Made by a program: the position numbers and the translations under genes
The notes under the pieces: generated by a model
Database searches by the model: none
What the model was told of the DNA's origin: nothing
Seen by the model: only the letters and a program-made list of their open reading frames with translations
Assembly: GCF_029889745.1 (NCBI RefSeq)
Contig: NZ_CP123639.1
Coordinates: 1,717,501-1,781,500 of the forward strand
Reading direction: 5' to 3'
DNA length: 64,000 nucleotides
Origin: Ligilactobacillus faecis
Lineage (GTDB): Bacteria > Bacillota > Bacilli > Lactobacillales > Lactobacillaceae
Shown: positions 17,701 to 25,612 of the stretch, piece by piece
How positions within the stretch are numbered: position 1 is the first letter of the stretch
Layout of the letters: each line of letters opens with the position of its first letter

Positions 17701-18372
17701 ATTTGGGAAAAATCTATTGATTATATTGATCGAGTCGAAGGTGGTACTATTCATGCAACGACAGATAGTATTGAATCGATCATCGAAGATATGAAGAAAA
17801 TCATGAATCAAGTAACACCGTATAGAGATATTCCTAGATTAAGTGAATTGAATAATCAATTTGAAAAAGAGTATACAAACTTTATGGATGAACATTCTGA
17901 TAAAGTTGCTAAGGAACTAAGCGATGTTGAACAATCAGTATTAGACGATTTAGCATCTCGTAATTTAGAGGAAACATTCAAGAAAAATGTGATTCAGGAG
18001 TTTGACAAGTTAAAAGCTAACTTAGAATATGCAAAAAATATAGACCAAGTAATATTAATAGAAGCTCAGGCAGAGCCGTTAAAACATAAGTTTCTCCAAT
18101 CATTTACGCTTGAAGAAAATCGACAACGTGAGAAAGCGGCCAAAATGCTAAAGTCGACAGACATTGATACTGAAGTAGAGGAGGATAATATTGCTTCAAA
18201 CAATGCACCTGTCCAACCAATTAAGAAAGTAACAAATGTCTATATGAAAGATTTGATAAAGAGTCGACGTCGGATAAAGAATAGGGAAGATGTGGACGCA
18301 TTTGTAAATGACTTAAAGCAAGAATTACTTGTGAAGTTGAATGATGATAATGAGTTAGATGTTTTGTTGTGA
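14722..18372 (+). CDS. brxC: BREX ATPase BrxC (PglY-like)
   Basis: A 1216-aa P-loop protein, the normal size for BrxC/PglY. Walker A is GFFGSGKSH (about residues 71-79) and Walker B is HIVFLVDEIGQYIGG (about 260-275). IIIIVTSQQ-type sensor residues are represented by WVIVTSQQAID. The C-terminal third is rich in charged helices and coiled coil (for example about 1060-1180). BrxC is the large AAA-like ATPase of the BREX complex, needed for exclusion of phage DNA replication and for methylation. The ATG follows gaagggg 13 bases after the brxB stop. The frame is intact. Confidence 0.92.
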   Translation: MKINEMFLKDIHRNIEGVITASKSSSEQIYQELDEYVVTKELQSHFRTFFDAYKKGITSNTSKMGVWIQGFFGSGKSHFLKILSYILENKEINGKKALDFFVEGDEQTRKIKDPMTIADMELAVDVPTNVILFNVESKHQTGIEEKNSLVNVFLKVFNDSLGYSTNPKVADLERRLDKAGKYEEFKQAFKDELGLEWLDERHEVDFIQDPVVNSLVKIGFMSEDSAKTWFNKLESEYIISIEEFALMVEDYLQTKGNNEHIVFLVDEIGQYIGGNSDLTLQLQTIVEELGNKSQGKAWVIVTSQQAIDKITDIAGASAMDFSKIKGRFETTLSLSSANADEVIQKRILAKSNPAQEYLEASYPNYENDIKSMLVFEESPELKLYSDAKNFADVYPFIPYQFNLLADILTQVSKHSIQGANLSRGERSLLAFFKETAERNANNESTVLVSLDQFYPSLEKWLNETDNAKVIKQAEENSRIVSDKDDYFNVDVLKVLFMIKYVDRSIRPTLNNITNLMIRNIDEDKLSLKKKVESALKILINENLVRQNLDSYIFQTDEEQEVTRLINNIEISESDVNNRIARDILDDKIGRNQFNYKNKNAVGRAFENRYNFMYNFYVNDFAYRKNSNPNLEVKVITPDYVEVWNNETQLILNSTKNQMLINLPVDQEFMDYVKTYLKVEKYITTASVSSAIKNFVAVKAEKTAENQALNNSINKQLDDYLKEATFYFNNQKLEVSGSDFKSHLNDALQQMAKLVYHKNDLVDSAISEADINSLLKDNDGEILEHTEDKNVVDDVKRYIQLQQQQQKTVTMKTLRNNYLREPYGFVNEDLEWAIARLFKSGNISLFKNAIPLDMNSDISEVSQAIFDRKKPEKIRIEFRQKANANQKKLVRELGEELFQSRNIVDDNNDDKTRANFVEKVRFMISSLENFKDTSKYYYPQSSDVDNAIELLSKIVNVRDTKSFFEVLTINEDELFDWAEDYEDIHNFHKSNQKKIWEKSIDYIDRVEGGTIHATTDSIESIIEDMKKIMNQVTPYRDIPRLSELNNQFEKEYTNFMDEHSDKVAKELSDVEQSVLDDLASRNLEETFKKNVIQEFDKLKANLEYAKNIDQVILIEAQAEPLKHKFLQSFTLEENRQREKAAKMLKSTDIDTEVEEDNIASNNAPVQPIKKVTNVYMKDLIKSRRRIKNREDVDAFVNDLKQELLVKLNDDNELDVLL

Positions 18373-18395
18373 TCTGAGTGAATAGGAGTTAATAA

Positions 18396-21146
18396 ATGGA
18401 TAAAAAGGTAATAAAAAAATTTGCTATAGAATCTCGGATAAAACTTCGAGATGGAGTGATCAATAAGCTAGCAAAATTAGGCATTACAGATAAGGGAATT
18501 GAAGAAGTAGTAAAAATTGGAAATGATACTATTGAAATCCCATCAAATGGCGAACGATTTGTAGGAAAAGATGTCGAAAAGCGTGTAAAATTAGTCAAAG
18601 TACTAAAAGAACATGAGGACCAAGTTGATTCAAGAGAAAAGAATAGAGAATCCATAGCTTTTGATAATTTCGTAGAAGAAGTTGCTTATACGTGGTTCAA
18701 TAGATTGATAGCAATTCGCTTTATGGAAGTAAATAACTATTTACCAGGAAAGTTACGGGTTTTATCTAGTGAAACAGGTGTTAGAGAACCAGATATTATT
18801 ACTAATTTATTAAGTTCGGATTTATATTCTGAGATGGATATCAATACTCAAAATAGAGTAGTTGAACTTATGTCAGATAATTCAGCAGATGCAGTCGATG
18901 AATTGTATCAATTAGTATTTATTAAGCAATGTAATAGCTTAAGTAGGCAACTGCCTGATCTGTTTGAACATATTGATGATTATACAGAACTATTATTTAC
19001 AATTTCATATATCGATAATAATGGCGTTATTGCAAATTTATTAAATATTCCCGAATCAGATTTTGATATTCAAAAAGAAGGTCAAGTTGAGATTATTGGC
19101 TGGATGTATCAATACTATAATACTGAGCCAAAAGATAAAGTATTTAGTCGAGGTAGACGCAAGATACGTGCAGATGAGATTCCAGCTGCAACGCAGTTAT
19201 TTACTCCTGATTGGATTGTACGATATATGGTGGAAAATTCTCTTGGACGCTATTATATTGATATGAAATTATCTAATCCAACAGAAACGAGAACAGAAAA
19301 AGAAATTGCAGAAAGTTTTGGTTGGAGGTATTACTTACCTACTGCGGAACAACCTGAAGATGTCCAATTAAAAATTCTAGATGATCGTAAGAATAAAAGT
19401 GATATCGTTCTACAAGAGTTAAAACTCTTAGATAACGCAATGGGATCTGGCCATATTTTAGTTTATGCTTTCGACGTCTTCATGCAATTATACGTTGCAG
19501 AAGGTTTTCGAGAAAGAGATGCAGCATTGTATATTATAGAAAATAATATATACGGGTTGGAAATTGATAAGCGCGCATACCAGTTGGCCTATTTTGCAAT
19601 TATGATGAAGGGTCGAGAATATAATCGTAGAATTTTAAACAAAGATGTAAAATCACATCTTTATCGATTTATTGATTCTGCTAATATTCCAACTGAATAT
19701 TTTGAGCGTTTAGAAGAACTGTCTACACTAAATAATACGGAAACTGCTAAAAATTTATCAGAACTTAAATCACTATTCAATGAGTTTAAATATGCTACTG
19801 AACTTGGATCTGTAATCAAAATTAGCAATATTAATTTTGAACGAGTTAATGAATTAAAAAAATTTATTAATGTATTCAACGAATTTTCAAATATGGATAT
19901 TTTGTACCAAATACCTGAAGCTCACGAGAAAGTAACATTGATCTTAAGTATCGTTGAGTTACTTACATCAAAGTACACAGCGATTGTTACAAATCCTCCA
20001 TATCTAAATAAGATGAGTTCAACTTTGGATAAGTATGTTAAGCAAAACTATCCTGATGTAAAAACTGACTTATTCTCAGTTTTTATTAAAATGAATAGTC
20101 AAATGCTCGTTAAAGATGGCTATGCTGGATTTATGACACCCTTTGTTTGGATGTTTATAAAATCTTATGAGGCACTTCGAACTTTTTTGATAACAAGTAA
20201 AAGTATCTCTAGTTTGATACAATTTGAATATTCTGCTTTTGAAGAAGCAACCGTTCCAATTTGTTGCTTTACCATTAAAAATTCAACATCAGAGCCAGTT
20301 GGTAGCTACTTTAAATTATCTGATTTTCGTGGCGGGATGTCTGTCCAAAACGAGAAAGTATTGGAAGCCATTAAAAATCCAAATGTAGAATATTTTTATA
20401 ATACTAGTCAACAAAATTTTGAAAAGATACCAGGAATTCCAATATCGTTTTGGGTAAGCGAAAATACCATAAGATTATTTCAAAAAGAGACAATTGCAGA
20501 TTATGGATTTGCTGGAATAGGTATGAGGACCGGGGATAACGAGAGATTTCTTAGACGTTGGTTTGAAGTGTCATCAATTAATTTCAACTCTAATTTAACT
20601 GATATAGACAATCAAGAAAATTGTGATAAATGGTTACCCTATAATAAGGGCGGAGAATTCAAACGTTTTTACGGAAACAATGAATACGTCGTTAATTGGC
20701 AAAATAACGGATATGAAATAAAGAAAGCCACAAGAGAAAAATATCCACAATTAGGTAAGAATTTGGGTTGGAAAATAAGTAATGAACATTACTATTTAAA
20801 ATCTGGAATTACATGGACTGGAGTTTCTACGGGAAAATTTAATGCGCGTAAATATCCTATAGGATTTTTATTTGATTCTGGAGCAAATGGTTTGTTCTGC
20901 TATGATAAATCTAAAGAAAACTATATTTTAGGATTACTAAACACAAAAACGACTAACTGGCTATTACAATTAATAAATCCAACTATTAACTATGGAGCAG
21001 GTACAATAAGAAAGATACCTGTAATTTATAAACCAGAAATTAAACCTAGGGTTGATTATTTAGTCAATTCACTATATATAAATACTATCGTAGATTGGGA
21101 TAGCAGTGAAATATCATGGAATTTTAAATTACACCCATTAGTCTGA
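18396..21146 (+). CDS. pglX: PglX DNA methyltransferase, expressed variant: constant N-terminus plus variable cassette
   Basis: A 916-aa BREX adenine-specific methyltransferase lacking the usual C-terminal domain. The N-terminal part (1-340) includes the PglX helicase-like/entry region and RRKIRADEIPAATQLFTPDWIVRYMVEN. SAM motif I is LLDNAMGSGHI (about 345-355), the catalytic motif NPPY is at about 532-535, and a target-recognition region follows (about 690-915). It ends WDSSEISWNFKLHPLV, exactly where complete PglX proteins continue with another roughly 300 residues; that missing part is the separate gene at 24667-25602. A 27-bp inverted repeat (19400-19426) lies just before motif I, so everything after residue 343 is in the invertible block. 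The ATG follows aggag. Motif I reads DNA rather than the DPA/DPS of most relatives. Confidence 0.9.
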   Translation: MDKKVIKKFAIESRIKLRDGVINKLAKLGITDKGIEEVVKIGNDTIEIPSNGERFVGKDVEKRVKLVKVLKEHEDQVDSREKNRESIAFDNFVEEVAYTWFNRLIAIRFMEVNNYLPGKLRVLSSETGVREPDIITNLLSSDLYSEMDINTQNRVVELMSDNSADAVDELYQLVFIKQCNSLSRQLPDLFEHIDDYTELLFTISYIDNNGVIANLLNIPESDFDIQKEGQVEIIGWMYQYYNTEPKDKVFSRGRRKIRADEIPAATQLFTPDWIVRYMVENSLGRYYIDMKLSNPTETRTEKEIAESFGWRYYLPTAEQPEDVQLKILDDRKNKSDIVLQELKLLDNAMGSGHILVYAFDVFMQLYVAEGFRERDAALYIIENNIYGLEIDKRAYQLAYFAIMMKGREYNRRILNKDVKSHLYRFIDSANIPTEYFERLEELSTLNNTETAKNLSELKSLFNEFKYATELGSVIKISNINFERVNELKKFINVFNEFSNMDILYQIPEAHEKVTLILSIVELLTSKYTAIVTNPPYLNKMSSTLDKYVKQNYPDVKTDLFSVFIKMNSQMLVKDGYAGFMTPFVWMFIKSYEALRTFLITSKSISSLIQFEYSAFEEATVPICCFTIKNSTSEPVGSYFKLSDFRGGMSVQNEKVLEAIKNPNVEYFYNTSQQNFEKIPGIPISFWVSENTIRLFQKETIADYGFAGIGMRTGDNERFLRRWFEVSSINFNSNLTDIDNQENCDKWLPYNKGGEFKRFYGNNEYVVNWQNNGYEIKKATREKYPQLGKNLGWKISNEHYYLKSGITWTGVSTGKFNARKYPIGFLFDSGANGLFCYDKSKENYILGLLNTKTTNWLLQLINPTINYGAGTIRKIPVIYKPEIKPRVDYLVNSLYINTIVDWDSSEISWNFKLHPLV
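19400..19426 (+). repeat. Inverted repeat A, left copy (inversion site in pglX)
   Basis: 27 bases, beginning tgatatcgttctacaagag, identical to the reverse complement of 23534-23560. It encodes DIVLQELKL directly upstream of SAM motif I in both orientations and in the same frame. The flanks diverge at the DNA level at once (cttagataac versus tattgatcct), so the exact identity ends where the recombination site would. Confidence 0.9.
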
Positions 21147-21151
21147 TTTAG

Positions 21152-21496
21152 TTTCGTTGTAGGGAAACGAATGGATGAATTGGTAACTCCAAAACAAGGA
21201 CTTGCAACTGCTGATAATAATAGATTTCTACGTGAATGGTGGGAAGTTGATTTAAATAATATTAAATTTGATGCGACCTCTACGGTAGAGGCTGTAGCTT
21301 CTGGTAAAAAATGGTTTCCATATAATAAGGGAGGCTCATTCCGTCGTTGGTATGGTAACTATGATTATGTTGTTAACTGGGAAAATGACGGCTATGAAAT
21401 AAAACATTTCGTTGATGATAAAGGAAAACAGCGGAGCGTTGTTCGAAATCCCAGTTATTACTTCAAAGAAGCGATAACATGGTCAGATGTAACTAG
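21152..21496 (+). repeat. Inverted repeat B, left copy (nested, imperfect)
   Basis: 345 bases that align without gaps to the reverse complement of 22175-22519. Identity is perfect over 89 bases (21231-21319) and high over most of the rest. It encodes part of the target-recognition region (YNKGGSFRRWYGNYDYVVNW). Recombination here would exchange the last roughly 105 codons between the partial cassette on this strand and the silent cassette on the other. Confidence 0.8.
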
Positions 21497-21806
21497 CTCT
21501 AATTTTTCATTACGATATAGATCTTTAGGTAGTATACATGATGTAAAAGGAATGGAAGCATTTGAAGAAGCAGGGAAAAATTTGTATTATATTTTGGGCG
21601 TTCTTAATACTAAAATAGGTAATTATATTTTTAAATTATTAAATCCAACAATTAGCTTACAAATCGGTAATTTTCAATCTTTTCCAATGATCATTCACAA
21701 TAAAAAACAAACAGAAACTATAGCTAGAAAAAATGTTCTTTTATCAAAATGTGATTGGGATTCGTCGGAAAAATCTTGGGAATACAAGCGTTCACCACTA
21801 ATTTAA
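21171..21806 (+). pseudogene. Silent partial pglX cassette (target-recognition tail)
   Basis: A 211-codon open frame beginning MDELVTPKQGLATADNNRFL and ending WDSSEKSWEYKRSPLI, homologous to the C-terminal part of the minus-strand silent PglX cassette and more distantly to the expressed one. It lacks SAM and NPPY motifs and has no convincing ribosome binding site (only tagggaaacga before ATG), so it is probably not a protein on its own but a spare recognition tail that can be moved by recombination at repeat B. It begins 24 bases after the expressed pglX stop and ends at the shared terminator. Confidence 0.75.
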
Positions 21807-21853
21807 AGAAAATGCGGACAAAGGTTCAATTGGCCCTTATCCGCATTTTCTTT
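21805..21853. terminator. Bidirectional terminator between the two silent pglX tails
   Basis: A perfect 14-bp stem (aaagaaaatgcgga with tccgcattttcttt) is extended inside by aagg/ccctt. It has A and T tracts on both sides. It lies within a few bases of the symmetry centre of inverted repeat B, so it terminates whichever pglX cassette points at it in either orientation. Confidence 0.85.
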
Positions 21854-21855
21854 AA

Positions 21856-23533
21856 TTATATTAGTGGATGCTTTTTTGCGTTTATCCAACCTGTTTCCTG
21901 GCATAGCCAGTCATGTTTGCTTATAGCTATACATTCTTCGGTTTTATTTATTATATTATCCATTGTAATGTTATCAAGTAGTGTTGGAAAAAGTGAAACG
22001 TAACCTATATGCATATGAATTGTTGGATTAAGAATTTTAAATATATAATTTCCAACTGGTGTATTTAATAACCCTAATAAATATAACTTGTCTTCAAAAG
22101 AATTACTAAATGCTGAATGACCAGTTGAATCAAAAATACTTCCACTTTCACGATAGCGCATTGAAAAATTTCCACTAGTTACATCTGACCATGTTATCGC
22201 TTCTTTGAAGTAATAATCCGTATTTTGAGGCCTCGATCGAAGTTTTCCCTTATCATCAACGAAATGTTTTATTTCATAGCCGTCATTTTTCCAGTTAACA
22301 ACATAATCATAGTTACCATACCAACGGCGGAATGAGCCTCCCTTATTATAAGGAAACCATTTTTTACCAGAAGCTACAGCCTCTACCGTAGAGGTCGCAT
22401 CAAATTTAATATTATTTAAATCAACTTCCCACCATTCACGAAGGAATTGCTCATTATCTCCAGTTTGTAATCCAACCTTTGGAGTTACCAATTCGTCCAT
22501 TCGTTTCCCTACAACGAAATCATGAATTAAGTTTTCGCTTACCCAATACGAAATCGGCGAACCAGGAATTTTGGCAAAGTTATCTTGAGACGTATGGTAT
22601 AAATAATCTACACAAGGATTTTTTATGGCTTCAACTGTCTGAGTTTCTTTAAGAGCCGGATTGTTGAAATCTACTAATCTTAAATAGTTACAAGTATATT
22701 TCTCGTAATTAGTAGGCGATACCACAAAGGCAGTAGTCTGGACCACCTCACCGTTTATTTCTTCAAATGCATTAGTTCCTAAATGAAGCATATTAATAAT
22801 ATTTTGAGAGTTCATCTTAAAACGTAATTTTTCAAAACTAGATAGAAACATCCAGGAATGTTGAGTTATTAGTGAATAATATCCTGTTGTTCCATCAACC
22901 ATTTGACTAATGCGTTCTATAAAGACATTACATAAATCATTCTTACTGTCTGCATAGTGTTTTGACACAAATTTTTTTAGTGTAGCATTCATTCCCTTAC
23001 TTCCCATATAAGGAGGGTTAGTAATTGCCACATTATATTGTTGTTGTAATAACTCGCCAACATATACCATATCTTTAATTATCGGATCGTATAGTGATAA
23101 AGTTTCCGAGTTTAAACCTTTTTTCAAGTTTTTAAAGTCAATTCCATCGAATTGTATTAATGAGCCTAGATCTGCACCATACTTAAAACTGTCAGCTAGT
23201 GTCAATAAATCTTTTTCTGCTTTTTTTCTATCTGGAAAAGTTATCGGTAATAATTGAAAGTCCGCTTCATCAATATTCAAATTTCCTGGTACTGCGTAAA
23301 TATTTAGGCTAATATTCCTAGATAAAATTCGTCGAGAATATTGTCGACCTTTCATCATTAGCGCAAAATAAGTTAACTGAAAAGCACGTTTATCAATATC
23401 TAAACCGTAAAGATTTTTCGTAAGGATAAATTCAACGGCATCACGTTCACGAAAACCTTCTGCTACATAGAGTTGAATAAACAGATCAAATGCATAAACT
23501 AAAATATGACCTGAACCCATCGAAGGATCAATA
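21856..23533 (-). pseudogene. Silent pglX cassette in reverse orientation (catalytic domain plus recognition tail)
   Basis: An open frame of about 558 codons starting inside inverted repeat A and reading LKLIDPSMGSGHILVYAF (motif I with canonical DPS), then NPPYMGSKGMNATLKKF (motif IV), a recognition region with YNKGGSFRRWYGNYDYVVNW, and ending CQETGWINAKKHPLI. It has no start codon with a ribosome binding site and lacks the PglX N-terminus. Inversion between the two repeat A copies would fuse bases 18396-19426 in frame to this cassette, giving a 902-aa PglX. About 70 percent of the motif I-TRD region differs from the expressed version, so specificity would change (inference). Confidence 0.85.
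22175..22519 (-). repeat. Inverted repeat B, right copy
   Basis: The partner of 21152-21496; the 89-base perfect core is 22352-22440. A further 15-bp perfect match to the expressed pglX (20450-20464 against 22532-22546, ttgggtaagcgaaaa) lies just outside it and could be a minor third crossover point. Confidence 0.8.
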
Positions 23534-23560
23534 AGTTTTAACTCTTGTAGAACGATATCA
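23534..23560 (-). repeat. Inverted repeat A, right copy (overlaps recombinase stop codon)
   Basis: A perfect 27-bp reverse complement of 19400-19426. Its outermost three bases are the TGA stop codon of the recombinase gene, so inversion leaves the recombinase intact in both orientations and always just outside the inverted block. Confidence 0.9.
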
Positions 23561-24493
23561 TTTTAAGAAGGCTTGAGTCATAATTTTCATGATCAGTTTT
23601 GTTTCTCGTTCTTCCATTTCTTTAATGATGTGAAGATAAACACTCTGAGTTGTCGTTACATCTTTATGACCAAGACGTTTGCTAACACTTAGAATATTAA
23701 CTCCTTTAAATAATAAAATAGATGCGTGTGTATGTCGTAATCCATGGAATGAAACTGGAGTGATCCCAAGTTCATAGCATAGATTTTCAAGATAACGGTT
23801 AATAGTTGCGCTAACAGGGAGTTTTCCGTTGTTGTCAATACAAATTTTTTGATCGGGATGATTAAATTTATTTAGGCGAAGTCTTAACTTTATAACTCGA
23901 AGTGTTGTTAAATCAACGTCAATAGTTCGGATGGAACTCGAATTTTTAGTAGGTTTGAATCCAGTATGATATTTGTAATCCCACGTTTTATTAACTGTAA
24001 GAAGCTTATTTTTAAAATCAATGTCCTTGACTGTTAAACCAAGAACTTCAGAAAATCTTAGTCCAGTCATTGCAGAAAGATAGATGATGAAGTCATAGGA
24101 ATTAGAAGAGCTTTTTGTAGCATTGATCAGCACTTGCCATTCGTGATAAGAAAGAAACATAGCTTTTTGATTATTTTTTTCTCTACCAGATATAATTGCT
24201 TTGCGAGTAAAGTCAGATGATATGAGTCCTTCTTCAAGGGCGTCAATAACAGCAGCACGAACCTGCTTATGAAAACCAGCAGTTGTTCGTTTAGCATGTG
24301 TTTTTGCAAAATTATTGAGTACAGCTTGGTATTTTTGACGAGAAACTTGAGAGATCTCAAGTGATCCAAAATTATTTTTGATATGCTGATGTGTATTTTG
24401 ATATTTTACATAAGTTACAGGAGAGACTGCAGGTTTTTTGAATGTTTCCATCCACTGATAGAAATATTCTGCTAATGTTAATTTTGTCGTCAT
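23558..24493 (-). CDS. Tyrosine recombinase, probable pglX invertase
   Basis: A 311-aa phage-integrase-type recombinase. The N-terminal SAM-like core-binding domain spans about 1-110 and the catalytic domain follows with Arg in TGLRFSEVLGL, Lys in the beta-hairpin region, HGLRHTHAS, GHKDVTTTQ and the nucleophile Tyr in VYLH. The ATG at 24493 (MTTKLTLAEYF) is chosen because aaagga lies 8-9 bases upstream; an in-frame ATG three codons earlier abuts that site. Its position at the edge of the invertible block, with its stop codon inside repeat A, argues that it catalyses the inversion. Similar recombinases beside duplicated pglX genes have been reported in other lactobacilli. It is unlike a prophage integrase in having no phage genes or tRNA site nearby. 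Confidence 0.88.
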   Translation of the reverse strand: MTTKLTLAEYFYQWMETFKKPAVSPVTYVKYQNTHQHIKNNFGSLEISQVSRQKYQAVLNNFAKTHAKRTTAGFHKQVRAAVIDALEEGLISSDFTRKAIISGREKNNQKAMFLSYHEWQVLINATKSSSNSYDFIIYLSAMTGLRFSEVLGLTVKDIDFKNKLLTVNKTWDYKYHTGFKPTKNSSSIRTIDVDLTTLRVIKLRLRLNKFNHPDQKICIDNNGKLPVSATINRYLENLCYELGITPVSFHGLRHTHASILLFKGVNILSVSKRLGHKDVTTTQSVYLHIIKEMEERETKLIMKIMTQAFLK

Positions 24494-24603
24494 AAAAATC
24501 ATTCCTTTCTTTTGAAGACCAAAGTAACTGTGATTGAAAAAAGAGTACCACTAAGTACAAAATAGTTCTCGAAAATTGTCTTCATAATAAGCAATAATGA
24601 GTA

Positions 24604-24632
24604 ATGCAACTAAATTTAAAAAACGCTATAAT
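24604..24632 (+). promoter_or_regulatory. Promoter of the separate PglX C-terminal gene
   Basis: A perfect TATAAT at 24627-24632, preceded 17 bases earlier by a weak -35 (ATGCAA, 24604-24609), lies in the divergent gap between the recombinase and the PglX C-terminal gene. It would make expression of that gene, pglZ and brxL independent of the state of the invertible block. Confidence 0.5.
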
Positions 24633-24666
24633 GTTAAAGAAGATAGAATACTGGAGGAATTAACTG

Positions 24667-25602
24667 TTGGCTATATTGATCAAAGATAAGTTTGAAGCAT
24701 GGGAAAAGGAAGCTCGTGCAAGATTTGAACAACTTAAAGCAAATGAAGAAGAATTAAATAAAATTTTTATTGAACTTTATGGATTACAAGATGAGTTAGA
24801 TTATCATGTCGACGATAAAGATGTATCAGTTTCTTTAGCCAATCGTGAGCGGGATATCAAATCACTTATCAGTTATGCAGTAGGTTGTATGTTTGGACGC
24901 TATTCTTTAGATGAAGAAGGGCTTGTTTTTGCAGGTGGTAAATTTGATATGTCACGATATCATAAATTTAAGCCAGATAAAGATAACATTTTATTGATTA
25001 CAGATGATGAATACTTTCAAGATGATGAAAGCGATATCGTAAACAAGTTTGTAGAGTTTATTTCGGTTGTTTATGGAAAAGAAACGCTTGAAGAGAATTT
25101 GGATTATATTGCAGAAGTTCTTCCTGGAAGTGGTACAAGTCGTGAAATAATCAGAAAATACTTTGTCTCTAAATTTTATAAGGAGCATCTTACGACATAT
25201 AAAAAACGCCCGATATATTGGCAGTTTGAATCTGGGAAAGCTAATGGTGCTAAAGCATTAATGTATTTACATCGCTATGATGAACATTTACTTGGAAATT
25301 TACGCACAGTATATTTAAATAAGTTACGTGAAGCGTATAATTCTCGTATTGAGTTACGAGAAAGTCAAAAATTAGCTACTTCTAATGCTGGCGAAGTTTC
25401 TCGGTATGAAAAAGAAATTGCAAAAATAAGAAAACAGCTAAAAGAGTTACACGAATTTGACGAAAAAGTAGGACACTTAGCTTTACAAAAAATAAACTTG
25501 GATCTAGATGATGGTGTGATAGTAAATTATGATAAATTACAACGTGATCCAACAACAGGCGAAAAATTTACTATTTTGTCCAAGGGAGTAAAAGAACCTT
25601 AA
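24667..25602 (+). CDS. Separate C-terminal domain of PglX
   Basis: A 311-aa protein that matches the C-terminal region of full-length PglX: EEELNKIFIELYGLQDEL, LISYAVGCMFGRYSLDEEGL, FVSKFYKEHLTTYKKRPIYWQF, a coiled coil (YEKEIAKIRKQLKELHEFDE) and LALQKINLDLDDGVIVNYDKL. In ordinary PglX these follow directly after the DWDSxETSW...PL segment at which all three pglX cassettes here end. It starts at TTG (24667) 8 bases after ggagga, with its own TATAAT. The product presumably assembles with whichever PglX cassette is expressed to rebuild the roughly 1200-aa enzyme (inference). It is 10 bases from pglZ and likely co-transcribed with it. Confidence 0.85.
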   Translation: MAILIKDKFEAWEKEARARFEQLKANEEELNKIFIELYGLQDELDYHVDDKDVSVSLANRERDIKSLISYAVGCMFGRYSLDEEGLVFAGGKFDMSRYHKFKPDKDNILLITDDEYFQDDESDIVNKFVEFISVVYGKETLEENLDYIAEVLPGSGTSREIIRKYFVSKFYKEHLTTYKKRPIYWQFESGKANGAKALMYLHRYDEHLLGNLRTVYLNKLREAYNSRIELRESQKLATSNAGEVSRYEKEIAKIRKQLKELHEFDEKVGHLALQKINLDLDDGVIVNYDKLQRDPTTGEKFTILSKGVKEP

Positions 25603-25612
25603 GGAGGAGACT

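Noticed and set aside
23558-24493. Tyrosine recombinase as the integrase of a prophage or of the whole island
   Set aside because: No phage genes, no tRNA or att-like direct repeat found, and its position and stop codon fit the pglX inversion repeat instead.
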